Shown: in pieces, positions 26,418 through 34,685 of the stretch | Numbering within the stretch: position 1 is the first letter of the stretch | How the letters are laid out: each line of letters begins with the position of its first letter | Source: Candidatus Zixiibacteriota bacterium | GTDB taxonomy: Bacteria > Zixibacteria > MSB-5A5 > CAIYYT01 | NCBI GenBank assembly: GCA_020853795.1 | Contig: JADYYF010000129.1 | Span: 1 to 42,505, forward strand | DNA length: 42,505 nucleotides | Reading direction: 5' to 3' | Position numbers and translations under genes: made by a program | Notes under the pieces: generated by a model | What the model saw: only the letters and a program-made list of their open reading frames with translations | What the model was told of the DNA's origin: nothing | Databases searched by the model: none

Positions 26418-27620
26418 TTAAATCTCGCCCAAACACCGAATGATCGTCTCGATATCCGCATCCGCCACCAGTGGATGCGTCGGCAGCGTAAACAGCCGGT
26501 CAACCAGCGTCCGGGCTCCCGGAAAATCGCTTGCGGTGGTCGCCAGATGCTTGTCGATTCCGGGAATGTCGCAAAGAGTCGAGGGATACATTCTGGTGGC
26601 AACAACTCCGCGGTGCCGCAATTCCGCAATCGCCCGCTCGCGCGTCTCCCGATCCGGCGCCAGCACCGGCAAGCGCAAATATGGAGGGCACTCTTCTTCC
26701 TGCCAGCCGGGAATAGCGAATCGGCCCAGCTTCAACACCCGCCGACCCAGCTCTTCCGCGTTGGCGGCGCGCATCCGGTTGAAGAACAGCACGTTCTCCA
26801 GGACCACCGTGGCCGCCGTGGCCTGCACCCGCGACAAGCGCGCGATTTTAAAGTCGGCCTCGTAAACGGTCTCGCCGATTCCCAAGAACGGTAACGAAGC
26901 CGGTATCCAGTACAGCTTCGGCTTGATGAACGTCGCGTATAGAAACATTCTCAGGTAACTGCTGACTTCGGCCAACACCCCGGGCGCTCGCAGCGCCGTC
27001 ACTCGCGCCGCCAGAAGTCGCGCCAGTTCCGGGTTGTCGGTCACCAGGATGCCGCCGTTGTAGGTCGTCAGCGCTTTGCCGCGGCCGAGGCTGTAAAATC
27101 CCGCCGTGCCGAACGTCCCCGAGACCTGACCTGCGCGCTTGGCGCCGAACGATTGCGCGCCATCGTCGACCAGCAAGTAGCCGTTCGCCTTGGCCAGTCC
27201 CTGAAGCCTGTCCCAATCATTGAGAACTCCGAAGAGATTGCACCCCACCACGGCCACGACTTTCCGGCAGTCTTGTCGCCCCAAACTGGTGTAGTCGAAG
27301 TCGAAATTCAGCGGGTCAACATCCACCAGCCGCATCTTCAGCCCGGCGCGTACCGCGGAAGCAGCCACCGAATAGCAGGTGTATGCCGGCAACACGACCT
27401 CGTCGCAGCCGGGACGAAGTTCCTTCATCGCCGCCAGCAACAGCGCTTGTGCGGCGCGGCCGCTGCCCAGAAAATAGCAGTACGGCTGTCCGGTGAAGCG
27501 CACGATCCGCGCGGCCAGCGTCTCGTAATGCGACGATTGGTTGATGCGGTCGGTCAGCGTCCGCACCAGTTCGCCGAGGATAATCGGCGTTCCGGCCGGC
27601 GCGACAAGATGATTCTGCAT
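26418..27620 (-). CDS. DegT/DnrJ/EryC1/StrS-type PLP aminotransferase
   Basis: A 400-residue protein from ATG 27620; the frame is open to 27839 but that part overlaps the preceding gene and is not homologous. Key features are GSGRAAQALLLAA (PLP phosphate region), LPAYTCYSVAASAV, VDVDPLNFDFD, VDDGAQSFGA with D152, and SLGRGKAL with K182 as the probable Schiff-base Lys. Family members usually make amino sugars by transamination of 3- or 4-keto nucleotide sugars. The variants TCYSVAASAV and ALTTYNGG are less common, and no partner dehydratase is in the window, so the keto-sugar source must be elsewhere, or the enzyme may be one of the locus-specific DegT-like proteins of unknown substrate. Confidence 0.87.
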   Translation of the reverse strand: MQNHLVAPAGTPIILGELVRTLTDRINQSSHYETLAARIVRFTGQPYCYFLGSGRAAQALLLAAMKELRPGCDEVVLPAYTCYSVAASAVRAGLKMRLVDVDPLNFDFDYTSLGRQDCRKVVAVVGCNLFGVLNDWDRLQGLAKANGYLLVDDGAQSFGAKRAGQVSGTFGTAGFYSLGRGKALTTYNGGILVTDNPELARLLAARVTALRAPGVLAEVSSYLRMFLYATFIKPKLYWIPASLPFLGIGETVYEADFKIARLSRVQATAATVVLENVLFFNRMRAANAEELGRRVLKLGRFAIPGWQEEECPPYLRLPVLAPDRETRERAIAELRHRGVVATRMYPSTLCDIPGIDKHLATTASDFPGARTLVDRLFTLPTHPLVADADIETIIRCLGEI

Positions 27621-27664
27621 ATCGTTCAATGAAATTCCGGTCGTTCCTGCTTCCGTGGCACGCG

Positions 27665-28717
27665 CTACGGAAAGTTCTTGATAACCGCCGGCCCCAGCCA
27701 GTTCGCCAGCGGTAGCGGCAGACGCCGCCAAATCTTCTGCGCCAGCCGATACTTCGGGTTGTGCGGATTGATCTGCGGCACTTCGGTGATCCCGTGCATC
27801 GAATATTGCCACGCCAGCGGCACCGGCGTCTCCGACCACTGAATCTTGAATTTATACGTCGGCGAGTCGATCGATGATCGGCCAAAATCAAACCAGCGGC
27901 TCCCCTCCCGGCAACCGCGCTCGATCACCGACCAGTACAGCGCATGATAGGGGCAGCTCTTGATGAACCGATCGTACGCCGCTGCCGAGGGAATGTAATC
28001 CCGTCCGCGAAACTTCAGCAGCAACGCACCCGTCGCCGTCTCTTCTCCGTGCTTGACCAACACGATCTCAGCAGAGTCCGGAAAGGCATCGAGCACCGCA
28101 GCAAAAAGCCTCTTGCTCCACACCGGCGTGCCCAGATCGCGCATCCGCCGAGCAAATACCCGGTAGAATTCGTCAAGAAAATTGTGTCGGCCGTACTCGA
28201 CCGTCAGTCCCGACTTTTGGGCCTTGCGCACCTGATTACGCAGCTTGGCGTCAAAATTCTTCCACAACGATTCGGACCCCGCGCTGAGATCGGCGAGAAA
28301 CGTGACCCGCTCCGTCGCCGTCGCCAGCTCACAGCCGATCGGCTCCACTGAACGCAGTTCGATGAAACTGGCGCCGGTGGTCTTCGCCAATTCGCGTGAG
28401 CGGTCGACCAGCAGGCACGCCGATTCTTCATCCGCCGCGCACACGCCGCCGTAATCAAGCCACGGCACCGAGATCAGGTAGCGCGCGTTCCACCACGTAC
28501 GTACAAGAAAGAGCGGTAGCACACCCGACACCGCCACGCCGTCGCGCACGAGCAAATAATGCGGCTGACATCCCAGACCTGCGGCAATAACTTTCCGAAA
28601 CTCGATCTGATGCGCGACCGTTGCTCCCGGTGCCTGGTTGACAAAATCCCGCCAGGCGGCTTCCATGTCGTCGCTGTAATTCTCTACTCGCCTCAAAATC
28701 GCCCTTCTGCTTGGCAT
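27665..28717 (-). CDS. FemAB/GNAT-like acyltransferase of exopolysaccharide loci
   Basis: A 350-residue protein if started at ATG 28717; ATG 28747 gives ten more residues and neither has a clear ribosome site. The chosen start begins close to the usual N-terminus (RRVENYSDDMEAAWRDFV). Two GNAT-like halves are visible: the first with YLLVRDGVAVSGVLPLFLV and VPWLDYGGV, the second with FDAKLRNQVRKAQKSGL, TGALLLKFRGRDYIPSAAAYD and FDFGRSS followed by TYKFKIQW. This is the pattern of FemAB-related proteins found with PEP-CTERM/exosortase and other exopolysaccharide systems. FemAB enzymes transfer amino acids from tRNA to peptidoglycan; the activity of this branch is unknown. It is the first gene of the leftward run. 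Confidence 0.82.
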   Translation of the reverse strand: MPSRRAILRRVENYSDDMEAAWRDFVNQAPGATVAHQIEFRKVIAAGLGCQPHYLLVRDGVAVSGVLPLFLVRTWWNARYLISVPWLDYGGVCAADEESACLLVDRSRELAKTTGASFIELRSVEPIGCELATATERVTFLADLSAGSESLWKNFDAKLRNQVRKAQKSGLTVEYGRHNFLDEFYRVFARRMRDLGTPVWSKRLFAAVLDAFPDSAEIVLVKHGEETATGALLLKFRGRDYIPSAAAYDRFIKSCPYHALYWSVIERGCREGSRWFDFGRSSIDSPTYKFKIQWSETPVPLAWQYSMHGITEVPQINPHNPKYRLAQKIWRRLPLPLANWLGPAVIKNFP

Positions 28718-29123
28718 GAGTTTGCCGGGTACAGACCCGGCGTGCATTGTGAGATATTACCCAATTAGCGAAATCTGCGCGACCAGCCGGTGACTCCCGC
28801 TGCCGGCATGGCGTCCGATCCGATGCTCGCGATCTGCCCTACTCTACGGTATCGACCGGCATCCTTTTTCGGTTACCAAATAACTAAAGTGATTCTGGCG
28901 ACAAGATGCAAGCGAAGATGTTGCCGATGAACGACTAAAACCAGACCGTCTGGACTCGGCTCGCGGTACCCGCGATGCGGCTAAACGGATCGACTTAGTA
29001 GATAATGGCGGCCGCCGCCCGCGTTTCTTCCTGAAACGACAAACCCGTTGTGCATCGGGTTTCAAACGATTGCTTAGCACCCGCAGTAACACTGCCAGGA
29101 TTTCAGCCGAGAAAGATTGGTGC
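28718..29123. other. ~400-bp divergent intergenic region with several inverted repeats
   Basis: No gene is supported. The region separates the long leftward operon from the rightward GNAT gene, so it should hold both promoters. Three further perfect inverted repeats are visible: 28941-28953 (CCAGAC/GTCTGG, 1-nt centre), 28961-28975 (TCGCGG/CCGCGA, 3-nt loop) and 29041-29062 (AAACCCG/CGGGTTT, 8-nt loop). TAATAT occurs on the minus strand about 9-14 nt before ATG 28747. No clear -35 pairs with it. Confidence 0.5.
28725..28740 (-). repeat. Hairpin just before the FemAB-like gene start
   Basis: CCGGGT and ACCCGG (6 bp, 4-nt loop) lie 7 nt upstream of the ATG at 28717. If that start is used, the hairpin would occupy the ribosome-binding region. 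If ATG 28747 is used, it lies inside the coding sequence. Confidence 0.4.
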
Positions 29124-30251
29124 ATGGAAGTCAGATTATGCCACGAAGGTCCGGAGCGCGAGTTGGTCGCGGAATTCTGCCGGCGCGTCTTTGATGTCGC
29201 TCCGAACGCCCGCGCCGACGCTGCGGTTGATTCCACCTTGGCGAATCCCTACGATGCCGGACCGCCGCCGACTGCCATCGCGATTCATGACGGCGCCGTT
29301 GTCGGCCACGTTACCTCCACACCTTTCCGTCTTTGGGTGAACGGTGTCGAACGACCGGCCCACTGGCTCAGCGGCATCCATGTCCTGCCCGAGTATCGCG
29401 GCCAGGGCGTCGCCCGCCAGTTGGCCGCCTGCATCACCAATGCCCTACCGCTTGTCACCGGTGTTGCGCGCGTGGCACCGTCACTGCGCGCCTTCATTGC
29501 TACCAATTGGGTCTGGCCCGGCAAAATCGCCGATCACATTCACATCGTGAACCCGGGCGCCTTTCTCCGCCAGATGTCGGGAGAACGGGTCGAGCGCTTC
29601 GTCCCGCGCGGATTCAAGACCGCCGCCGACCTGGCGCTGCGGCTCTTCCGCGGACCGTTGCAGCTCGGCATCCGTTGCTGGCAGCGCTTGCGCACGGTCG
29701 ACGCCAAATTCCGGCACGGCGCCATGCTTCCCTTCGTCGAAGTTGCCAACTTCGAGTGCAACATCGACGCGCTGTGGGAGCAGGAAAAATCCACCTTTTC
29801 CCTGACCCACGTCCGCCGCGCCGGCTACCTCAATTGGCAATTTCCGGTCGCCAAAGGTTGGCAGAAAGTCGTGTGGACGGCGCCCGCGGGTGTCCGGGCC
29901 TGGGCGATCTTCGCCATTATGGAATATCGCGATGGCGGGCAATTGCACGGGCTCAAAGCTCTGAATGTCGTCGATGCACTCTGGGACAGCGGTGATCCGT
30001 CCACTCTCGACAGCCTGATCAGCTACTTTCTCCACCGCGCCTATATCGCCGGCGTCGACATCACGATGTTCTCCGGCGATCGCCCCGACTTACGACGTGC
30101 GTTGTCGGCAGCCGCATTTATCAAACTCCCTTCGACGATCTATGCCGGCTTCGGCAGTCAGGATCAGTCCGACAATTTCACCGAGCTGTTTCCGGGCTCC
30201 TACATCACTCGCGGCTACGCTGACGCCGCGGGGGGGCTCGGACCCGCGTGA
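29124..30251 (+). CDS. GNAT family N-acetyltransferase (two-domain)
   Basis: A 375-residue protein from ATG 29124; the frame is open to 29070 but homology starts near MEVRLCHEGPERELVAEF. Acetyl-CoA-binding motif A is clear: SGIHVLPEYRGQGVARQL. Upstream strands IAIHDGAVVGHVTSTPFRLWV fit the GNAT core. A second half (about 190-370) with LRRAGYLNWQF-like and YRDGGQLHGLKALNVVDAL segments looks like a degenerate GNAT or acceptor domain. The acyl acceptor is unknown. Its stop overlaps the GTG start of the next gene (GTGA), so the two products are made together and probably act on one substrate. Confidence 0.8.
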   Translation: MEVRLCHEGPERELVAEFCRRVFDVAPNARADAAVDSTLANPYDAGPPPTAIAIHDGAVVGHVTSTPFRLWVNGVERPAHWLSGIHVLPEYRGQGVARQLAACITNALPLVTGVARVAPSLRAFIATNWVWPGKIADHIHIVNPGAFLRQMSGERVERFVPRGFKTAADLALRLFRGPLQLGIRCWQRLRTVDAKFRHGAMLPFVEVANFECNIDALWEQEKSTFSLTHVRRAGYLNWQFPVAKGWQKVVWTAPAGVRAWAIFAIMEYRDGGQLHGLKALNVVDALWDSGDPSTLDSLISYFLHRAYIAGVDITMFSGDRPDLRRALSAAAFIKLPSTIYAGFGSQDQSDNFTELFPGSYITRGYADAAGGLGPA

Positions 30252-31228
30252 AGCTTACCTTCCCCGGCGGCAAACGCTGCGCCTTTTCGGTGTTTGATGA
30301 CACCGATGTCGCGACCCTCGACTCGATTCGCCCACTGTATGACTACCTGAATGAGCTGGGAATTCGCACGACCAAGTCAGCCTGGGGTATCACTTATAGC
30401 GGCCACAGCAACTACGAAGGCTCCGATACGCTCGAAAACGCAGCCTATGCTGCCTACCTGCGCCAACTGCAGAACGCCGGCTTTGAGATCGGCTTCCATG
30501 GTGCCTCCATGGAAAGCGCCACCCGGCCCGAGATCGAGCGCAGTCTCGCCAACTTCCAGTCCACGCTCGGACGCATCCCCCGCATCAATGCTGCCCATGG
30601 CCGCAATCGCGACAATCTCTATTGGGGCGCCAATCGCTTCGCCTTCGCCCTCTCCCGGCGGCTCTACGCTCGCTTCCGCAGTGACGACGCCGCTCACTTT
30701 CAGGGCCATCTTCCCGACTCGCCGTACTTTTGGGGCGATCTCGCCCAACAGCACTTCGACTATGTGCGCAGCTTCACCTTCACCGGCGTCGACTTGTTGT
30801 CGTTGAATCTCCCGGTCGTCTATCGCAGCCGCCACACGCCGTATGTCAAGAACTGGTTTCTGACGAACGACGCGGAGAATGTCGAGGAGTTCAACAACCT
30901 GCTCTCCAGCCGCAATCAGGAAAGGCTCGAACGCGCCGGCGGACTCTGCATCATTTCAACTCACTTTGGCAAGGGTTTCGTCGCCGGCGACCAGGTCCAC
31001 CCGGTCACGCGGCGGTTACTGGAGGAACTCAGTCGTCGCGACTGCTGGTTTGCGCCTGTCTCCGAACTGCTGGATTTCTACGTGAGTCGATGCGGCTGCC
31101 CCGAGCTGGCGGGCCGGCGGCTCTTTCGCCTGGAAATGCGCTGGCTGCTCGACAGCATGAAACGCCGCCGCGAACGGCGCGGCTATCATCCGACCGAACT
31201 GGAATATCTGAAAACGCAACCGCGCTGA
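30248..31228 (+). CDS. Polysaccharide deacetylase-like protein with non-canonical metal-site motifs
   Basis: A 326-residue protein started at GTG 30248 in a GTGA overlap with the GNAT gene. The N-terminus KRCAFSVFDDTD (DD at 17-18) corresponds to NodB motif 1, and IRPLYDYLNELGIRTT fits the next helix. Motif 2, normally H-x3-H, reads FHGASM with H84 but Met at the +4 position. Motif 3 is replaced by INAAHGRN (H117). Later CIISTHFGKGF and WFAPVSELLDFY match the end of a TIM-barrel deacetylase. So the fold is plausible but the metal site differs from active CE4 enzymes; it may bind metal with other His residues (H117, H in STHFGKG) or be a non-catalytic glycan-binding protein. Its stop is 4 bp from the convergent ligase gene. 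Confidence 0.7.
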   Translation: MKLTFPGGKRCAFSVFDDTDVATLDSIRPLYDYLNELGIRTTKSAWGITYSGHSNYEGSDTLENAAYAAYLRQLQNAGFEIGFHGASMESATRPEIERSLANFQSTLGRIPRINAAHGRNRDNLYWGANRFAFALSRRLYARFRSDDAAHFQGHLPDSPYFWGDLAQQHFDYVRSFTFTGVDLLSLNLPVVYRSRHTPYVKNWFLTNDAENVEEFNNLLSSRNQERLERAGGLCIISTHFGKGFVAGDQVHPVTRRLLEELSRRDCWFAPVSELLDFYVSRCGCPELAGRRLFRLEMRWLLDSMKRRRERRGYHPTELEYLKTQPR

Positions 31229-31232
31229 CGAC

Positions 31233-32717
31233 TCAAGCGCCGGCGCTCGGCAATCCCGGCGTTGGCGCTGGTGCGCTCGCCCGCGCCTGCGGCTTGGAGC
31301 AGAGATAGAGCACGACGGTCAGCGCGTGCAATGTCCAGAGATGGGGATAAAATGTCACGGAGAGGAAGGTGGCTGAAGTCAGCCAGCCGAGCATGCCGAC
31401 GGCAATGGCGCTCGCGATCGACCATTCGAGCGACTTGTGATCGCCGCTGTATTGCCTCTGAATCTTGATCAGCGCCCGAAACGACAGAATCAGCATCGCC
31501 ACATAGGCGATCAATCCGAGCGAGCCCAACTCGGCGATGATCAGCGGGAAGTTGCCGTGAAAAGTTCGCCCCCATTGGGTATTGGGATCGGAGAAGCCGG
31601 TGACGTATTCCGGCATTCGGACCGGCCCGTTACCGGCGCCGACGCCGATGATCGGATAGTCCAGGTACATCCGCACCGCCGCTTTCCAGTAGTTGATGCG
31701 GGAATTCGCCGTGCCCTCGTCGGTCCGCGTAATCGACTTCACCTCGCTCCAGTAACTGCTCGGCGCAAACACGATTACCGATAGGCACAGCATTCCGACA
31801 ATCACCATGCTGATCAGCTTCTGCTTCGACTTGATCATGCAGAACAGCGTCACGACCGCCAGACCGATCACGCCGCCGCGCGACTGGCTGGCGACCACCC
31901 CCAGCACCAGCGCCAGCATCGTCCCCAGCAGGAAGAACTTCTTGAATTTGCTCTTTTCTCGCATGAACAGGAAAAATGCGAATGGGATCATCGCGTTCAA
32001 CGCAAGCGCGAAGTCGTTCTCGTCAGAAATGAAACTCGAACCTACCGATCCGCTCGTCACGAGCCCGGCATACGAAATGCCCACGAAGGCAAAGTTGTAG
32101 ATGCCCTTGATTGCGTAATACAAGTGAATCAGCAGCACGAGCCAGACGACCAGTTTCAACTGCTGCGTTGTCTTGACGATGTTGACAACCAACAGGAACA
32201 TAACGAACGTCGTCAACATGCCTTCAAGCACCATGTAGGCCCGGAAGTTATTGGCCGCCGTCAAGACCCCCATTGCTATCACCAGCAGGAACACCAAGAA
32301 CCAGGTTGCGGTCGGATGCCACCGCACTTTCTCCTTGTTGATTGCCTGATGCACGATCCACGAAAACAAGGTCACCGCCACGGTCAGAATCCCCAGTCGC
32401 AACGGCCGCAGCGCCGGGATAAACGTGTAGGGTCGCAGATAGTCCATCAGCATGAACATCCAGACCCCGGCAAAGGGATTGATCAGCGCGTACGCCCCCG
32501 CCAATAGAGCCGGAATCGCCGCCACCATCGCGTACTGAACCTTGTCCGGCATCCGCACCAGTACCAGGCCCATGATGATCGACAACAGCGCCAATCCCAG
32601 AATTGCCAGCCGATAGGCGGTAACCAATTGAAAACTCGAACGGGGCGTTTCCCGCCTCGTTGATTCACCCTTTTCTTGTTCCACGTCTGGCTTAGTCTCG
32701 TGATCTGGCGCGGTCAT
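31233..32717 (-). CDS. O-antigen ligase / Wzy-type polymerase family membrane protein
   Basis: A 494-residue protein from ATG 32717 with GGGGGCGG about 9 nt upstream (ATG 32726 is also possible). A ~35-residue charged cytoplasmic N-terminus precedes 11-12 membrane helices. The Wzy_C signature is present: SQSRGGVIGLAVV, then the large loop NSRINYWKAAVRMYLDYPIIGVGAGNGP, and HGNFPLIIAELGSLGLIAY. These enzymes join lipid-linked glycans to each other or to lipid A or protein. The N-terminal INPFAGVWMFMLMDYLRP recalls the O-glycosylation ligases of exosortase loci. The start overlaps the end of the upstream acyltransferase by 26 bp, so they are coupled. Confidence 0.88.
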   Translation of the reverse strand: MTAPDHETKPDVEQEKGESTRRETPRSSFQLVTAYRLAILGLALLSIIMGLVLVRMPDKVQYAMVAAIPALLAGAYALINPFAGVWMFMLMDYLRPYTFIPALRPLRLGILTVAVTLFSWIVHQAINKEKVRWHPTATWFLVFLLVIAMGVLTAANNFRAYMVLEGMLTTFVMFLLVVNIVKTTQQLKLVVWLVLLIHLYYAIKGIYNFAFVGISYAGLVTSGSVGSSFISDENDFALALNAMIPFAFFLFMREKSKFKKFFLLGTMLALVLGVVASQSRGGVIGLAVVTLFCMIKSKQKLISMVIVGMLCLSVIVFAPSSYWSEVKSITRTDEGTANSRINYWKAAVRMYLDYPIIGVGAGNGPVRMPEYVTGFSDPNTQWGRTFHGNFPLIIAELGSLGLIAYVAMLILSFRALIKIQRQYSGDHKSLEWSIASAIAVGMLGWLTSATFLSVTFYPHLWTLHALTVVLYLCSKPQARASAPAPTPGLPSAGA

Positions 32718-33351
32718 CGCTGACATCCGCCCCCACATTTGGGGTCTCGGGTTCCGCCGGCTTGTCGAACTTCGGCAGCGCAAACAATTGGCTGTTGTCG
32801 AAATCGTTCATGATCACTCGCCCCGGATTGCCCGCCACCAGACACCGGTCCGGCACGCTGCGCGTCAGCATCGTCCCGTTCGAGATCGTCACCTGGTTAC
32901 CCAGGGTAATCAACCCGGAGATCACCGAGCCCGTGCCGACCCAGACGTTGTCGCCGATGGTCGGCGTACCCGTCTTGCCTTCGGAATGACCGACGCCGAT
33001 CGTCACATTGTGCGTCACCGAGAAGTTCGCGCCGATCTTGACCGGTCCGATGTAGATCGTGCCGACGTGCCCGATATAGAACCCCGGCCCGACGTCGGCA
33101 TCATCAATGTTGACGTGATGGAAAAATTGCATGCCGTAGTTCAATACGAAGTGAACCAGCACCAGCGGCAGCCCCAGCACCACATTTCGCCGCCGCACGC
33201 GCTCCGTCATCTTCCCGAAACGATAGACGGCCACGCAATGCAGCCCGAAACTGCGGATCCAAAACCGCAGTCGTCGCCACACAGCGACTCGTTCAGTCCC
33301 GAATTGAATCCGGTAAAACTTGTTCAGATCTTCGCGAAATGCGCCTCTCAT
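32692..33351 (-). CDS. CysE-like hexapeptide acyltransferase (serine O-acetyltransferase-like)
   Basis: A 219-residue protein from ATG 33351 with GAGG about 8 nt upstream; the frame is open to 33381. An N-terminal helical region (MRGAFREDLNKFYRIQFG) is followed by the left-handed beta-helix: GPGFYIGHVGTIYIGPVKIGANFSV split by single residues, HNVTIGVGHSEGKTGTPTIG with the catalytic-type His, DNVWVGTGSVI, and VAGNPGRVI. It resembles serine O-acetyltransferases, but in polysaccharide loci such proteins are often sugar O-acetyltransferases (EpsC/colanic-acid type). Given its coupling to the polymerase gene, sugar acetylation seems more likely than cysteine synthesis. The acidic tail (ETPNVGADVSDDR) is unusual. 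Confidence 0.83.
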   Translation of the reverse strand: MRGAFREDLNKFYRIQFGTERVAVWRRLRFWIRSFGLHCVAVYRFGKMTERVRRRNVVLGLPLVLVHFVLNYGMQFFHHVNIDDADVGPGFYIGHVGTIYIGPVKIGANFSVTHNVTIGVGHSEGKTGTPTIGDNVWVGTGSVISGLITLGNQVTISNGTMLTRSVPDRCLVAGNPGRVIMNDFDNSQLFALPKFDKPAEPETPNVGADVSDDRARSRD

Positions 33352-33446
33352 CTTCGTCCTCGATGCTGTCGGTGCTGCCAATCTTTCCGCCGCGGCAACG
33401 ATGACAACAGCCGCCTCGATTTCCGTCAGGAACTCAACGAACTATA

Positions 33447-33476
33447 TTGTCTTGCCGATCAACATGCACGTATTAT
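33447..33476 (+). promoter_or_regulatory. Possible sigma-70-type promoter of the tyrosine kinase gene
   Basis: TTGTCT (33447-33452) and TATTAT (33471-33476) are 18 bp apart, about 88 bp before the kinase ATG, in a locally AT-rich part of the divergent gap (33352-33563). Two hexamers of this quality can arise by chance, so this is a weak call. Confidence 0.35.
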
Positions 33477-33563
33477 CTTATCGGTCACTGGGCGGCCGCC
33501 GCTACCACTTCCGGCAGCGCCGCGCCGCGGAAATCATAACTTGTTGAGGGACGCGCAGACGCG

Positions 33564-34262
33564 ATGGCGAAAGACAAACGACAGTCAATCCTGGATCACT
33601 ACAAATTCGACTCGGTTGTCGGCACGGAATTGCGCCGGCTCTTGCACAACGTCACGCGCCCGATCAAGGGGTCGGCGCCGCACTCGATCCTGGTGACCTC
33701 CGCCGTCAGCGGCGAAGGCAAATCGACCATCGCGTCGATGCTGGCGATTACCTCCGCCCAGCACAAGAAACGCAAGACTTTGCTCATCGACTCCGACCTG
33801 CGCCGGCCGATTATTCATCGCATGTTCGGTCTCGAAAATTCGATCGGCTTTGCCGACCTCATGGCGGAAAAGGTCGAATTTGAAGCCACCCTCAAATCGA
33901 CGCCGCTCGAGCATCTGTGGATTCTCCCGGCTGGCAACGTCGAAGGCGATCCCACCGACCGCATGCGCGAAGAGGTCGTCAAGAAGATCATCGAGCGTGC
34001 CGAGTTCAGTTTCGAGAGCGTCATCGTTGACTGCGCGCCCGTGATTCCAGTTTCCGATCCGGTGATTGTCGCCTCCGCCGTCGACGGCGTCGTTGTCGTC
34101 ATTCGCGCCGGCAAGACCCAAAAGGAAGTTGTCCAGCGCGCCTGTGATATCATCGTCAAGGCGGACGCCAACGTCATCGGCCTGATCCTTAACAATGTCC
34201 ACGGCGCACTCCCCTACCACTACGACTACCGGTACTACGGCCACTATTACGCCAAGCGCTGA
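33564..34262 (+). CDS. BY-type tyrosine-protein kinase, cytoplasmic ATPase form (CpsD/CapB-like)
   Basis: A 232-residue P-loop ATPase. Walker A is SAVSGEGKST (46-55), Walker A' is LLIDSDLRRP (73-82) and Walker B is VIVDCAPV. The C-terminus holds seven Tyr in twelve residues (218, 220, 222, 224, 225, 228, 229), the autophosphorylation cluster typical of polysaccharide tyrosine autokinases. No membrane helices or Wzz domain are present, so it resembles CpsD/CapB or exosortase-locus autokinases, which need a separate membrane activator. None is found in the window. It would control chain length or export of the polysaccharide. The nearest ribosome-site-like GAGGG is 13 nt before the ATG, rather far. 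It is divergent from the CysE-like/ligase pair. Confidence 0.92.
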   Translation: MAKDKRQSILDHYKFDSVVGTELRRLLHNVTRPIKGSAPHSILVTSAVSGEGKSTIASMLAITSAQHKKRKTLLIDSDLRRPIIHRMFGLENSIGFADLMAEKVEFEATLKSTPLEHLWILPAGNVEGDPTDRMREEVVKKIIERAEFSFESVIVDCAPVIPVSDPVIVASAVDGVVVVIRAGKTQKEVVQRACDIIVKADANVIGLILNNVHGALPYHYDYRYYGHYYAKR

Positions 34263-34685
34263 TCACCGGGGCGCAAGCTCAGGATCCCTGCCTGCAACCA
34301 TTAGACCGCACGATTTTCGATATCTGTTAGTCATTGTTTAGCAGTAGGTTACGCGTATTTCATAACTTATTTCATTAAGATTGTGCCTGGTCAGTCTCAA
34401 ACGCGGCGACACCTCTGCAAGCATTCTGCCAGGAAGAGGTGCGCGGTCGAGCGATGGCGCGAGATCATGTTGCTGATAAATATCGACTTTATAGTTCTAT
34501 AATTGTTATTTTTATTTGGTTTCTTCCGGCCCGTTGTGCATTATAACAGGGAAATCTTCAAAACCAGCAAGACGTCTCGTTAGATTCGGCAGCGCCTCTT
34601 GCACTCTGTGTAGCTCGCTACGCCCGCTGTCGACGGCAGTCGTCTGATCCGTAGTCCAGCAACCCTATCCAGGAGTCTCGTCACT
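34263..34685. other. 423-bp intergenic region with an AT-rich promoter-like block and a long leader
   Basis: No gene is supported. At 34410-34441 a 7-bp inverted repeat (CACCTCT/AGAGGTG, 18-nt loop) lies 150 bp after the kinase stop, without a T run. From about 34465 to 34520 the sequence is much more AT-rich than its surroundings. The remaining ~180 bp before ATG 34686 can form small hairpins (for example GTAGC-TC-GCTAC near 34611) and ends with AGGAG at 34671-34675, a normal distance from the ATG. I do not recognise a known riboswitch. Confidence 0.5.
34498..34503 (+). promoter_or_regulatory. Consensus -10 box upstream of the secreted-protein pair
   Basis: A perfect TATAAT in an AT-rich block, about 183 bp before the ATG at 34686. 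No good -35 lies 16-18 bp upstream, so recognition might depend on another factor. If used, the transcript has a leader of roughly 175 nt. Confidence 0.4.

Noticed and set aside
29044-29055. 12-base word CCCGTTGTGCAT shared with 34530-34541
   Set aside because: Exact 12-mers recur by chance many times in 42 kb; the contexts differ (hairpin arm here, AT-rich block there).
32692-33351. Plain cysteine-biosynthesis serine acetyltransferase
   Set aside because: The motifs allow it, but coupling to a polysaccharide polymerase gene and the lack of cysteine synthase nearby favour sugar acylation; left as an alternative.
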